From: Acidobacteriota bacterium
GTDB taxonomy: Bacteria > Acidobacteriota > Blastocatellia > Chloracidobacteriales > JADJPF01
Reading direction: 5' to 3'
DNA: 64,000 nt
Assembly: GCA_016213785.1 (NCBI GenBank)
Contig: JACQZQ010000128.1
Coordinates: 1 to 64,000 of the forward strand
Part shown: positions 36,117 through 45,431 of the stretch, piece by piece
Position numbering within the stretch: the first letter of the stretch is position 1
Layout of the letters: each line of letters starts with the position of its first letter
Program-made: the position numbers and the translations under genes
Notes under the pieces: model-generated
Seen by the model: only the letters and a program-made list of their open reading frames with translations
What the model was told of the DNA's origin: nothing
The model's database searches: none

Positions 36117-37622
36117 CTAAAAACCTCGCCCTTTTGCACGTACATTTAATTTCCAAGCAGACTGTTTTTGAGTAGTGTTACTTTCAGTAGTAACTTTTTT
36201 AGAGTTAATATTATGATGAATTGCTGTTACTAATGCTGCTAAATGTTCTAGCTCTTTATTTTCAGTTGAATCTGATTTATTAGGGTGCCAATTTCGTTCA
36301 ATATAACCTGTATCTAAATCACCTTTAATAAATTCTTCTTGCTTAAGAATTTCCTTAAAAAATGGAATTGTTGTTTTAATACCATCAATAGCATATTCAT
36401 CTAAGACACGACCGAGTCTAGCTATGGCTTCAGGCCTTGTTGCTGCCCATACGCTTAATTTAGAAAGCAGTGGATCATAATAAATTGGGACTTCAAAACC
36501 TTCATAAACACCACTGTCTTCTCTTACTCCTGGGCCACTAGGAGGAGCGAGTCTAGTAATACGGCCTGGATTAGGCATAAAGTTTTTTTCTGCATCTTCA
36601 GCATAAATACGGCACTCAATAGCAGCACCACGTAAGTGAATATCTGATTGTGTAAAGCTTAATGGTTGACCAGCAGCAATTTTTATTTGTTCTTTAACTA
36701 AGTCAATTCCTGTAACTAGTTCTGTAACAGGGTGTTCTACTTGAAGACGTGTGTTCATCTCTAGGAAATAGAAATTATGTTCTTGATCGGCTAAAAACTC
36801 TATTGTGCCAGCATTATAGTACTCGGCTTGTTTAGCAATTCTAATAGCAGCTTCACCCATTTGACGGCGTAGTTCAGCGCTATTAATTGGAGAAGGGCAT
36901 TCTTCTACAACTTTTTGATTACGACGTTGAATTGAGCATTCTCTTTCGCCTAAGTAAACATAGTTACCTTGGCGATCTGCTAAAAGCTGTATCTCAATAT
37001 GTCTAGGGCGAACAATATATTTTTCTAGATAGACAGTAGCATCCTTAAAAGCGGCTGAAGCTTCAGACCGAGCAATATTATAAGCACCTGCTAAATCTTC
37101 TTCTTTACGAACAAGCCTCATACCTTTACCACCACCACCGGCAGCAGCTTTTAACATAACAGGATAACCTATTTCTTTTGCAACTTTTAAGGCTTCTTCT
37201 AGTGATTCTAAAGGTTTTTCTGTACCAGGAACAACAGGGGCATTAGCTGATTTTGCTAATTGGCGAGCACGAATTTTATCTCCCATCATTTCCATTGCTT
37301 GGGCTGAAGGGCCGATAAATACAATACCTGCTTGCTCAACAGCCTGAACAAACTTAGCATTTTCTGATAAAAACCCATACCCAGGATGAACAGCATCTGC
37401 TTTAGATTCTTTAAGCACATTTACTATTTTTTCCGCAGAAAGATAGCTTTCTATTGAAGGGGAAGCGCCTATATAATAGGCTTGATCAGCTAAACGAACG
37501 TGTAAAGCACTACGATCAGCATCAGAGTAAACAACTATTGGGGAGATACCCATTTCACGGCAAGCCCGAATTATTCTAACAGCTATCTCTCCTCGATTTG
37601 CAATAAGAATTTTCTTAAACAT
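36117..37622 (-). CDS. accC: biotin carboxylase subunit of acyl-CoA carboxylase
   Basis: 501 residues. It performs the ATP-dependent carboxylation of biotin. The carboxylase N-terminal domain (KKILIANRGEIAVRIIRACR) and ATP-grasp domain are complete: the glycine-rich loop AAAGGGGKGMRL, catalytic EMNTRLQVEHPVTE and the RRNQKVVEE segment. The C-terminal part extends about 50 residues beyond E. coli AccC and is polar. The biotin carrier is encoded immediately downstream with probable translational coupling. No carboxyltransferase gene lies within the window, so the acyl-CoA substrate (acetyl, propionyl or methylcrotonyl) is not determined. The symbol accC is used in the broad sense. Confidence 0.93.
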   Translation of the reverse strand: MFKKILIANRGEIAVRIIRACREMGISPIVVYSDADRSALHVRLADQAYYIGASPSIESYLSAEKIVNVLKESKADAVHPGYGFLSENAKFVQAVEQAGIVFIGPSAQAMEMMGDKIRARQLAKSANAPVVPGTEKPLESLEEALKVAKEIGYPVMLKAAAGGGGKGMRLVRKEEDLAGAYNIARSEASAAFKDATVYLEKYIVRPRHIEIQLLADRQGNYVYLGERECSIQRRNQKVVEECPSPINSAELRRQMGEAAIRIAKQAEYYNAGTIEFLADQEHNFYFLEMNTRLQVEHPVTELVTGIDLVKEQIKIAAGQPLSFTQSDIHLRGAAIECRIYAEDAEKNFMPNPGRITRLAPPSGPGVREDSGVYEGFEVPIYYDPLLSKLSVWAATRPEAIARLGRVLDEYAIDGIKTTIPFFKEILKQEEFIKGDLDTGYIERNWHPNKSDSTENKELEHLAALVTAIHHNINSKKVTTESNTTQKQSAWKLNVRAKGRGF

Positions 37623-37730
37623 AGATTTTTCTGGAATATAGAATTAGACTTTAAACTTATTTAGGTGATAATAAGTAATAAATTGATATTAGAATGAAAA
37701 ATTCGCTAAATAATGTTCTAGCAAGAAGGC

Positions 37731-38447
37731 TTATTCTTCAGAAGATTCTTCTAAAATATCAGTTTTAGCTGATTGTAAAATTGTCCCATCTCGCATTACA
37801 AGATCATCACTTGTGCCCAACTTGCCATCAGCACCTGGAGAAACTAATTGATATTGGTTAAAGAAAGGCAAAGGCTGATTTCCTACTTGCGAATCAACTG
37901 CAAGTTCAGCAGTAGCAGCATATTTTAATTTATTTTCCCAAAAATCTATTAGTTCAAGGTTTTCTTTAGAAACTGATTTTAATTCTTCTAAGCTTACAGG
38001 ATAAGCGCCATGCTGAATTTTATATTCAAGAAGAGCACTAGCTAAATGATACATTTTTGCACGAGTAGCAGCGCGTTGCTTTTCTTCTTGAGTACGAAGA
38101 TATTTAGGAATTCCAATAGCTACGTAAGTAGACACGGCTAAAAGAATTGTTATAGATAAAATTAAAGCACTAGTAGCAGTACGATAAGCGCCAAAATGTT
38201 TTGGATCAGAAAGGATTTTTTTTCTAGAATCAAAGGCTAAATAAATAGCAAGTAAGGTAAAAACAAGTAAAAATTTCCAGATAAAGGCAAAAACACTAAT
38301 GATGGCTAATACTAATGCACTTACTGAACGCCCAACTTGGGGTACAAAGTAATCAGGTTCAATAAGAGGTGGGCCAATTACACGAGCACCACAACTACAA
38401 CTTAAACCATCTGATGCCATCTGACCACCGCAACAAGGACAAACCAT
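37731..38447 (-). CDS. zinc-ribbon membrane protein fused to GspG-like pseudopilin domain
   Basis: 238 residues. The N-terminus has a CPCCGG and CSCG zinc ribbon (3-21), then hydrophobic segments at about 40-67 and 90-110 in a DUF4190-like arrangement. The C-terminal half (about 112-225) resembles the soluble domain of the major type II secretion pseudopilin GspG: an amphipathic helix with IPKYLRTQEEKQRAAT, YKIQHGAYPVSLEEL, DFWENKLKY and the calcium-loop-like GADGKLGTSDDL. There is no type III prepilin peptidase site at the N-terminus, so it would not be processed as a normal pseudopilin. It lies 26 nt downstream of the phosphatidyltransferase gene. Role unknown. Confidence 0.78.
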   Translation of the reverse strand: MVCPCCGGQMASDGLSCSCGARVIGPPLIEPDYFVPQVGRSVSALVLAIISVFAFIWKFLLVFTLLAIYLAFDSRKKILSDPKHFGAYRTATSALILSITILLAVSTYVAIGIPKYLRTQEEKQRAATRAKMYHLASALLEYKIQHGAYPVSLEELKSVSKENLELIDFWENKLKYAATAELAVDSQVGNQPLPFFNQYQLVSPGADGKLGTSDDLVMRDGTILQSAKTDILEESSEE

Positions 38448-38473
38448 AAATACTCCTCGCTCTAGTTCTAGTT

Positions 38474-39202
38474 CTAAGCTCTAGATGCTGCTACATCACT
38501 TAAGTTTGATTTGGACTCTTCAGACTTTGTTGCTTCTGCCAAGCTAGCTGCTTGAGCTTGGGCTTTTGCTTTTGCCTCAATAGCCTCACGCTCAAGTTCT
38601 CTCCAAGTATGATAGACCCTATGTACTACTGTCCAATGAGAAAGAACAGCTAAAACCCAAATTACAGCGTGCATTTTATGAAGGAAAAAATTATTTTGAG
38701 GGCCAATTTCTGTTAAAGAACCTATTATTAATAAAACTACTCGTTCAGGTCTTTCTAAAAAACCTACTTTACATTTTGGTATTAGGCTTTCTGCCCTAGC
38801 CCTAGTATAACTAACTAATACTGATCCTACTAATGCAATACCAGTAAGTGTTACATATAGAGTACTATGATCAACAGTATCCCGAGAATAATAAATAATT
38901 ATTCCAAGTAAAACTATTATGTCAGAGTAACGATCCATTACTGAATCAAAGAATGCGCCAAATTTTGTTACTCGGTTAGTATAGCGAGCAATTTTGCCAT
39001 CAAGAATGTCAAAAATATTAGCAAAAAGCAGCACTAAACCGCCAACAAAGAAATACCCAAAGCCGAAAATAATACCTGCGGCAACATTAATAAGTAAGCC
39101 TGCAAAAGTAAGATGATTGGGGTTGGGGCGTAGACTTGCAATTGCACGCACAATAGCGTCTGCTACGCGTGTACCAACATTACCAATCTGTTCGCCGAGC
39201 AT
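38474..39202 (-). CDS. CDP-alcohol phosphatidyltransferase
   Basis: 242 residues, about five to six transmembrane helices. The family signature D-x2-DG-x2-AR-x8-G-x3-D-x3-D is complete in DILDGKIARYTN followed by FGAFFDSVMDRYSD. The enzyme joins a CDP-diacylglycerol (or CDP-alcohol) to an alcohol in phospholipid synthesis at the inner membrane. The alcohol (glycerol phosphate, inositol phosphate or other) cannot be told from the motif. An Ala/Glu/Lys-rich tail of about 35 residues extends the C-terminus. It is followed closely by the zinc-ribbon/GspG-like gene. Confidence 0.93.
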   Translation of the reverse strand: MLGEQIGNVGTRVADAIVRAIASLRPNPNHLTFAGLLINVAAGIIFGFGYFFVGGLVLLFANIFDILDGKIARYTNRVTKFGAFFDSVMDRYSDIIVLLGIIIYYSRDTVDHSTLYVTLTGIALVGSVLVSYTRARAESLIPKCKVGFLERPERVVLLIIGSLTEIGPQNNFFLHKMHAVIWVLAVLSHWTVVHRVYHTWRELEREAIEAKAKAQAQAASLAEATKSEESKSNLSDVAASRA

Positions 39203-39310
39203 AAGTTTTGATAAGACCTTTCAGGAAAAACGGTGGATGATAAACTTCGATCTTAGTTGAGTTAAATTTTGTTTGTCAAGAATTGCCCGCTCAAGTCTTT
39301 CTCTAAGATT

Positions 39311-39811
39311 TTAATTTAATAACCCTTGTAATCTTCTTAAACCTTTTAAGGCTAATTTATACTTAGGGTTATAGTCTAGAGCGCGTTGATATTGAACTAT
39401 TGCTAATAAATATTTGCCTTGTTTTTCTAAAATTCTTCCATAATTAAAATGTGGATAAAAATAACATTCATAACGAGGTGCAACCATAGCTTTTTTTAAC
39501 CAAGCAATAGCTCCAATATCATCGCCTTTTTCAATAAGATAAGCTCCAATATCATTATAAGGGTTGCCAAAAGTGCTATCTACTTCAATGGCGCGACGGC
39601 ACTCTTCAATAGCATCATCTAAACGACTTTGAAAACTATATACCCAACCTAAAAAAGTATGAGCTTCGGCGGTAGGAAAAATATTAATAGATTCTCTATA
39701 AAGATTAATTGCCTCTTCTAAATTGCCTAATTGTTGTGCTTGAAAAGCTTTTTTAAAGTAAATTAGTGCAGTTTCTTTTAATGTACTCTCTGACACTAAA
39801 CTTTCCTCCAA
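39311..39811 (-). CDS. TPR-repeat protein
   Basis: 166 residues made of about four tetratricopeptide repeats (LGNLEEAINLYRESI, QSRLDDAIEECRRAIEVD, KGDDIGAIAWLKKAM, QGKYLLAIVQYQRALDYNP). No signal peptide. It starts 6 nt after the stop of the Ser/Thr kinase gene and is surely co-transcribed with it, so it may be a kinase adaptor or substrate (inference). Confidence 0.9.
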   Translation of the reverse strand: MEESLVSESTLKETALIYFKKAFQAQQLGNLEEAINLYRESINIFPTAEAHTFLGWVYSFQSRLDDAIEECRRAIEVDSTFGNPYNDIGAYLIEKGDDIGAIAWLKKAMVAPRYECYFYPHFNYGRILEKQGKYLLAIVQYQRALDYNPKYKLALKGLRRLQGLLN

Positions 39812-39817
39812 ATAAAA

Positions 39818-42223
39818 TTATTGTTTATCTTCGCCTTGTTTAGCACGAATAGCTTGTTTAATTAAACCTGAACTAGGCAAAATACCGCTTTCACGCTTCC
39901 CTAACTCTAAAATTAGCGCGTCACGTTCATTAAGGGGGCGATCTGCTACATAAGCACCTTCTTGAGCTTTTTTAGCTTCTTCCTCAGCTTTTTTCTGTTT
40001 ATAATCCTCTATTTCTTCCTTTGTAACTCCTTGGAGTGCGATTGCATCATCTTCTTTTATTTGAATTACATGCTCCATAGTGATTCTAAAATTAACATCT
40101 TCTCGCTTAACCTGGTGTTTTATAGGGATAAGAAATAATGATTGCTTAAAATTAATAAAAACTGAAACCCTTTGATTTTTATAATCAGCATTAATATCAA
40201 TGCTTTTATCTGGTATATAAAGGCTTCTGTCTTTTAACCTTTCCTGTACACCATTTCTAAGCATATTAACATTTATTCTATTAGTAACTAGTACGCTATA
40301 AAGATCGCTACTAACACAAGCACGCACATAATATTGGTTAATTACATTAATTATTATATAAAAACCAAGTATTACTCCTGCTACTTTAGCAGCCTTAGAG
40401 AAAAACGCTTTATCTTCGTTTCTAGAAGAAACAGTTTTACTAGAAGTAGATTTTTTAGTTTGTGATTCTTGAATTTCTATTTCGGTTAAAATACGTCGAA
40501 ATCTAGGTATAGTGGTTATTTCATACCATTGACCATTACCACGACAAATTTTATCAGTATGTGTCAAACGTTTTTCCCAAAGCCAAGCATCTATGGTTTC
40601 CTCATTAAGGTCTTCGTAGATTTGGCCGTCAACCTCTACCTTCCATAAATTAGCGCTTAGATCAAGTGATGTAGCATTTTTTGGAATTATACTTGTGTTA
40701 GAGGCTGATGCAGAATTAATGCTAGTTCCTGTTGAGTTAGCTATAGCCACTGGAGTTTGTACAGGACTGGTTGTAGAACTTTGAGAGTTTTGAGCAGAAT
40801 AAGCTTGAGTTTTATCTGTTTCATATAAAGCCATTGTTGAGTCTTCAGATAAATGTCCTGTATTTGGCTTAGCTTTTACAGTTGCCTCTTCTAGTAATTG
40901 GCCTGTGTTTGTAGATGGTTTAGCTTTTTCTGATACATAGGAAAGCATCTTATAACTATCTGTCTCTAAAAGGGGGTCTATAATGGTTTGATCAGAAGAA
41001 AAGCTAAGAGTATTTACTGCTGGAGTATTTTGAGATTTAGCTTGATCTATAGGCTCACCTACTATTGTTTCTACTTTTATATTTGCTCCAAGATTACGTA
41101 ATTTTTCAGCTATTTTATTTGCTTCATCTTGGGTACGAGTTTTCTTAACACTAACTCCTTTAGCTGAGATAAGTTGTTCGGCTTGGCTAGCTGCAATATT
41201 AAAATCTTGTTGTAACCCTTGTAAAAGACGTAGGCGAGTTGCATCACTTGTATCAAGTAGTCCGTTAAAAACTACTTTCCATTGATTTGCAGTAGGGTTA
41301 AGTGCTGCATCAAGTTGCTCTATTAGCTCATTAACATTTCGTTGGCGTTTATCAGGGCGCTTTTCTAAAGTTTGCATTATCACTCTTGATAAAGGCTCTG
41401 GAGTATTTGGATAAACCCCTATTAATGGTTTAGGGGCTTGAGTAACGTGTAAAATAATTAATGCTGGAGGGCTAGAAGCCTTAAAAGGTACTTCTCCTGA
41501 GAGCATTTGATAAAACATTATTCCTAAAGAATAAATATCTGTACGATGATCTACTTTTTCACCGCTACATTGTTCAGGAGACATATAAGTTGGAGTACCT
41601 AATAGCGCTCCTGTCTCTGTTAAATTGGTATGTTGTTGGTTATCTCTAAGCTTAGCAATACCAAAATCAAGCACTCTAGCAAAGTCTTGACCATCAATGG
41701 TTTCTATCATTATATTATCAGGCTTTATATCTCGGTGAACTACTCCTGCTTTATGAGCAGCTAAAATGCCTGAACAGATTTGTTTAGATAAATTTAAAAA
41801 TTTATCTAGTGGTAATTTTCCTCCTAAACGATCAACAAAACGACGTAGCGAAACACCTTCTACATATTCCATTACAAGATATGACGTGCCATCTTCAGTT
41901 TGTCCAAAATCTATTACTGAAATTGCATTAGGGTGATTAATTCTACTAGTAGCTTGGGCTTCACGACGAAAGCGATCATAAGCAGCAGGATTTGCTTCTA
42001 CTAAGCTTTGAAGCAAAACTTTAACAGCAAATTTTTTATTAACGGATGTATGTTGAGCAAGATAAACTGCTCCCATTCCACCACGACCAATACATTTCTC
42101 TAGCCTGTATTTGCCATCTATTACAGTGCCTAGTAAGTTGTCTGGAATATGTTTACCTCCATCAAATGGACAGGGAACATTATTTTCAGAAAAATTATTT
42201 TTACATTTTATGCACTGTTTCAT
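39818..42223 (-). CDS. Ser/Thr kinase with zinc ribbon, L12-like and GYF-like domains
   Basis: 801 residues from ATG 42223, which has GGAG 6 nt upstream; an in-frame TTG 24 nt earlier is rejected. Order: zinc ribbon CIKC and CPFDGG (about 4-22); kinase (about 39-305) with IGRGGMGAVYLA, the VAIK-type Lys in FAVKVLL, HRDIKPDN, DFGIAKL and GTPTYMSPEQ all intact; an L7/L12 C-terminal-like domain (about 316-386); Ser/Thr-rich linker; GYF-2-like domain (about 525-580, GQIYEDLNEETIDAWL); transmembrane helix (about 618-638); C-terminal extracytoplasmic region of about 150 residues of unknown fold. It is a membrane-anchored sensor kinase whose ligand is unknown. The TPR gene follows at 6 nt. Confidence 0.92.
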   Translation of the reverse strand: MKQCIKCKNNFSENNVPCPFDGGKHIPDNLLGTVIDGKYRLEKCIGRGGMGAVYLAQHTSVNKKFAVKVLLQSLVEANPAAYDRFRREAQATSRINHPNAISVIDFGQTEDGTSYLVMEYVEGVSLRRFVDRLGGKLPLDKFLNLSKQICSGILAAHKAGVVHRDIKPDNIMIETIDGQDFARVLDFGIAKLRDNQQHTNLTETGALLGTPTYMSPEQCSGEKVDHRTDIYSLGIMFYQMLSGEVPFKASSPPALIILHVTQAPKPLIGVYPNTPEPLSRVIMQTLEKRPDKRQRNVNELIEQLDAALNPTANQWKVVFNGLLDTSDATRLRLLQGLQQDFNIAASQAEQLISAKGVSVKKTRTQDEANKIAEKLRNLGANIKVETIVGEPIDQAKSQNTPAVNTLSFSSDQTIIDPLLETDSYKMLSYVSEKAKPSTNTGQLLEEATVKAKPNTGHLSEDSTMALYETDKTQAYSAQNSQSSTTSPVQTPVAIANSTGTSINSASASNTSIIPKNATSLDLSANLWKVEVDGQIYEDLNEETIDAWLWEKRLTHTDKICRGNGQWYEITTIPRFRRILTEIEIQESQTKKSTSSKTVSSRNEDKAFFSKAAKVAGVILGFYIIINVINQYYVRACVSSDLYSVLVTNRINVNMLRNGVQERLKDRSLYIPDKSIDINADYKNQRVSVFINFKQSLFLIPIKHQVKREDVNFRITMEHVIQIKEDDAIALQGVTKEEIEDYKQKKAEEEAKKAQEGAYVADRPLNERDALILELGKRESGILPSSGLIKQAIRAKQGEDKQ

Positions 42224-42471
42224 AGCAAACTCCATTAAGCAAAACAATTAGTAAGCTAATTCAGCTATAACAAAAACCAAACTAATTTTTTATAAAAAAT
42301 TTACTTATAGATATTTTACAGAAAAATATAATAAAGCCAACTAATAACTGAGCAACTATAATAAATTATACTTACAATATGGATTAAGGTATTTTACACT
42401 TGACTATTTACTTACTATTTTATAATTAAAAACCTTAATATTTTATATATTTTAACTTGTAGCCTAATAAT

Positions 42472-43059
42472 TCACTTAGGTAAGTTTAACAGAGGACTAA
42501 TTATTTCTAGAAAGTGGAGAACTATTCTAGCAGTAGCTCCCCAAATCGGTTCTGGGCCTATGTGATAATAATAAACATCTACTAGATTGTTTTTGTAAAT
42601 TGTATATTGTTTTATTTCTCTTAACTCTGGTTTAAGAAACATAGACAAAGGGACTTCTACTAGGTAATCTATTTCCTCTTTATTTACTATAAAATTATAT
42701 GGGTAAGGAATGGAGCAAACAAAAGGAGTTATACGATATTGGGTAGCTGTCATCATATCATCAAGTTCACCTAATAAAATAACATCCTTAGATTTTAAGC
42801 CTATTTCTTCTTCTGCTTCTCTTAAGGCAGTTTCTAAAAGAGATTGGTCTGTAGGATCTTGACGACCGCCTGGAAAAGAAATTTGTCCTGCATGTTGTCT
42901 TAAATTGTTATTTCGTTTAGTAAAGAGTAAGTGAGCTTGTTTTTCTTTAAAAAACATTGGGACTAAGACGGCTGCGGGTTTTAGTTCCCAATCAGCAATT
43001 AGCCCCTTGTTACGCCCTTTTAATAGATTTTCTAAACCTGTAATTTCAAGATCTAACAT
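42472..43059 (-). CDS. Nudix hydrolase, CoA pyrophosphatase-like
   Basis: 195 residues. The CoA-diphosphatase signature precedes and overlaps the Nudix box: LRQHAGQISFPGGRQD, then a box ending in LREAEEEIGL with the metal-binding glutamates. Length and the QHAGQISFPGG motif match the NudL/YeaB group, which cleaves CoA and its derivatives at the pyrophosphate. It starts 14 nt after the peptidoglycan-binding protein gene in the same direction. Confidence 0.92.
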   Translation of the reverse strand: MLDLEITGLENLLKGRNKGLIADWELKPAAVLVPMFFKEKQAHLLFTKRNNNLRQHAGQISFPGGRQDPTDQSLLETALREAEEEIGLKSKDVILLGELDDMMTATQYRITPFVCSIPYPYNFIVNKEEIDYLVEVPLSMFLKPELREIKQYTIYKNNLVDVYYYHIGPEPIWGATARIVLHFLEIISPLLNLPK

Positions 43060-43073
43060 GCTTACTAATTTAC

Positions 43074-43619
43074 TTAATTAAAATTTGGCATCTGTGGTGG
43101 AGTACTAGAGCTAGAGGTGGAGCTTTCATCTGCTTTGTTATCTAGAGTTGGGTTGGGTTGGGTAACACGTCTTTGTCTAGTTAAACCAAGTTTTTGCAGT
43201 GATTCAGCAGTTGGATAGCCAGTAGTCCTAAAGTTATTATCTTGTTGATATTTAGTCATAGCTTCAACTGTAGTGCGGTCATATTGTCCAGAGGGTTCAT
43301 TTTGTAAATAGCCCTCGCGTTTAAGAGCGGTTTGTATTTCACGAACTCTATCTGGTGGAATAGCAACACCTGGGGCACGACTAACGGCTTTTTCTGAACC
43401 TCTTCTACCTCGTTTTTTCCCACCTCTAGCAACAACTTTTCTGGACTTGTTACTTCTAGCAACAGCTTTTCGACTTCCTTTGCTTGATTTAGCTACTCTT
43501 GCACTTTTTTTTGTTGAAACTGCTTTAGCTCTGCGGCCTTTTGCTAAAACATTTTCTGGCATTATTGTAGTAAGTGTAAAGCTAGCAAGGAAAAAAATAA
43601 TTAGGAGTTTTTTAACCAT
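43074..43619 (-). CDS. secreted basic peptidoglycan-binding protein
   Basis: 181 residues. A signal peptide (about 3-26) precedes a Lys/Arg/Ser-rich stretch (about 27-82) and a PG_binding_1 domain (about 88-155: REIQTALKREGYLQ, TVEAMTKYQQDNNF, ESLQKLGL). The C-terminus is Ser/Thr-rich. The ATG follows AAGGAGAG. It has no catalytic domain; the basic linker may contact anionic cell-wall or membrane polymers (inference). It is followed by the Nudix gene. Confidence 0.88.
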   Translation of the reverse strand: MVKKLLIIFFLASFTLTTIMPENVLAKGRRAKAVSTKKSARVAKSSKGSRKAVARSNKSRKVVARGGKKRGRRGSEKAVSRAPGVAIPPDRVREIQTALKREGYLQNEPSGQYDRTTVEAMTKYQQDNNFRTTGYPTAESLQKLGLTRQRRVTQPNPTLDNKADESSTSSSSTPPQMPNFN

Positions 43620-43705
43620 AATAATAACTCTCCTTAATAATTTCTGGGGTTATAAAAAGTAATAAATAATAGCACAAGAAAATTTTTCTTCTACTAAAAG
43701 CTACA

Positions 43706-43734
43706 CCAGAAAGCTTTAGAGTTAAGCTTTCTGG
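43706..43734 (-). terminator. intrinsic terminator-like hairpin
   Basis: An 11-bp perfect stem (CCAGAAAGCTT and AAGCTTTCTGG) with a 7-nt loop, 25 nt past the stop of the minus-strand TIG gene. The T-run on the minus strand is weak (GCTTTTAG), so termination may be partial. Confidence 0.7.
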
Positions 43735-43758
43735 CTTCAAGAATTTATCTTTAAGCTT

Positions 43759-45414
43759 TTATTGGGCTATAGTAAAGAGAAACGTTCTTGAAGTTCCTCC
43801 GTTTGGATTACGCAAACGAACAAAATGATAGCCTGGTGTTATATGAGGAAATTTCTTAACCTTAATTAGAGTAGAACTAATAGATAATTTTAAGTTTAAA
43901 GCAACTCCATCCATTTCTACTATAGTTCCTTGGGTAAAACCTTGACCCCTAATTTCTACAGGAAGTTTAGTTTTATCCGCCTTAGCAGTTGAAGGAGTGA
44001 TTAAATCTATTCTTGGAGCAGGAACAATCTTAAAATCTCTAGTAGTTTCATCTATAACTGTAGCCTCTGGCTGAATAACTTCTAGACGTATTCTAGCCCT
44101 CTCTGTAACTAAATCTGCTGATGCTAACCAATTAAATTGATTGGTAGTAGCCGTTAACCTACTGGCTAAAACTATTGGGAAACTACTTCCTCCATCTGTA
44201 GAAAGTAGTAAGCGTTGAAAAGGTGTACCATTACTATCAATAGTCCATTTAATGGTTGTTGGAGCACCACCAGCACTAACAATATTTTCTACTGAAGTAA
44301 TTTTTGCTACTGGAGGAGGGACAGCCCCTTCATAAGTAAATGCATCTGCTAGTTCTGCTATTTGTCCATCAGGATTAATAACTAAAACATTAACTGGGCC
44401 TGGATTACGTAGCGGAGTAGTAACCATTAAGAAATTTATATCTATAAAAGTGGTAGGTAGTTCTTTATTACCTAAAAAGACTTTAGCACCGCGTTGGAAA
44501 TTATTTCCTGAAATCTTAAGAGAAGTTCCTCCTGTTGTAGGGCCTCTATCGGGTGAAGCAAAATTTACTGTAGGGCCTTGAGGAGGCGGTGTAATGTATT
44601 CAAAAGCTCTTGGAAATAAAGTAGTCATTCCATCAGAGTTAGTAATTCTTATATCTATTAACCCTATGTCATGGGGAGGAGTCATAAGAGAAAGTGTAAG
44701 CTCGTTTACCAACTCTGCTTTAGTATCAATATCATCAAAAAATACTTTAACGCCTGGGCGGTAATTTTGCCCTCCCAAAGTTACTTTAGTACCACCTGTA
44801 GAAGATCCTCGCGGAGGATTAACAAAATTTAGGATAGGTGGTTTAGGCTCAAAAAGTTTTATGTTATATACATTTGTATAAACATCATCTCCACGAGCAG
44901 TTGCATCACCATCACAAGCAACCCCAATTAAATGAAAAGTGATATTTCCAGCATCTTGAGATGGAGCAGTCCACTTAAATTGCCACATAGCTACATCTAT
45001 ACGACCAGTAAAGTTTCCTGCTATAGTTGGAACTAAGTAGTCTCTACTACCTGACCCTACTTGCATACTTCGTACAACAGCAAAAGTCTCATCTGAAGAA
45101 ACTAAGTTACCAACGCTAACACCTTTGCTATCAAGTATGGTTAGTTCAAAACCCCAACGACTAGATTCTGTATCTGCAAGAAATACAGTTAGATCATATG
45201 TCATTCCTGCAACATATTCACGAGGAAGCCCTGTTATAGCAACTTGACCTTTACCACTATTAGTAGGAAAAGAATTATGACAACTACTACAAGATTGCTC
45301 CCCTGGTGCACCTGTACTTCCTAATGGAGGATTACCACTATTAGCACTTGTTTTTTCTAATAAGCCAAAAATTATAAAGAAAAGTAATATTAATACTGCT
45401 TTCCATCGTCTCAT
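43759..45414 (-). CDS. choice-of-anchor-V/Reeler-like protein with TIG domains and CxxCH motif
   Basis: 551 residues. A signal peptide (about 5-25) is followed by GEQSCSSCHNSF, a CxxCH haem-attachment motif (C42, C45, H46) at the start of a Reeler-like domain of the choice-of-anchor V type (about 35-195, with LDSKGVSVG and MWQFKWTAPS). Two IPT/TIG domains follow (about 200-285 and 288-375: PPRGSSTGGTKVTLGGQNY, SPDRGPTTGGTSLKISGNNF), and a third TIG-like domain ends the protein. It is extracellular or periplasmic. Whether the CxxCH binds haem is unproven; in this family it is usual and its role is unknown. It lies 17 nt after the next gene upstream and is probably co-transcribed. Confidence 0.85.
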   Translation of the reverse strand: MRRWKAVLILLFFIIFGLLEKTSANSGNPPLGSTGAPGEQSCSSCHNSFPTNSGKGQVAITGLPREYVAGMTYDLTVFLADTESSRWGFELTILDSKGVSVGNLVSSDETFAVVRSMQVGSGSRDYLVPTIAGNFTGRIDVAMWQFKWTAPSQDAGNITFHLIGVACDGDATARGDDVYTNVYNIKLFEPKPPILNFVNPPRGSSTGGTKVTLGGQNYRPGVKVFFDDIDTKAELVNELTLSLMTPPHDIGLIDIRITNSDGMTTLFPRAFEYITPPPQGPTVNFASPDRGPTTGGTSLKISGNNFQRGAKVFLGNKELPTTFIDINFLMVTTPLRNPGPVNVLVINPDGQIAELADAFTYEGAVPPPVAKITSVENIVSAGGAPTTIKWTIDSNGTPFQRLLLSTDGGSSFPIVLASRLTATTNQFNWLASADLVTERARIRLEVIQPEATVIDETTRDFKIVPAPRIDLITPSTAKADKTKLPVEIRGQGFTQGTIVEMDGVALNLKLSISSTLIKVKKFPHITPGYHFVRLRNPNGGTSRTFLFTIAQ

Positions 45415-45431
45415 TTGTGTAGTACCTCGAA

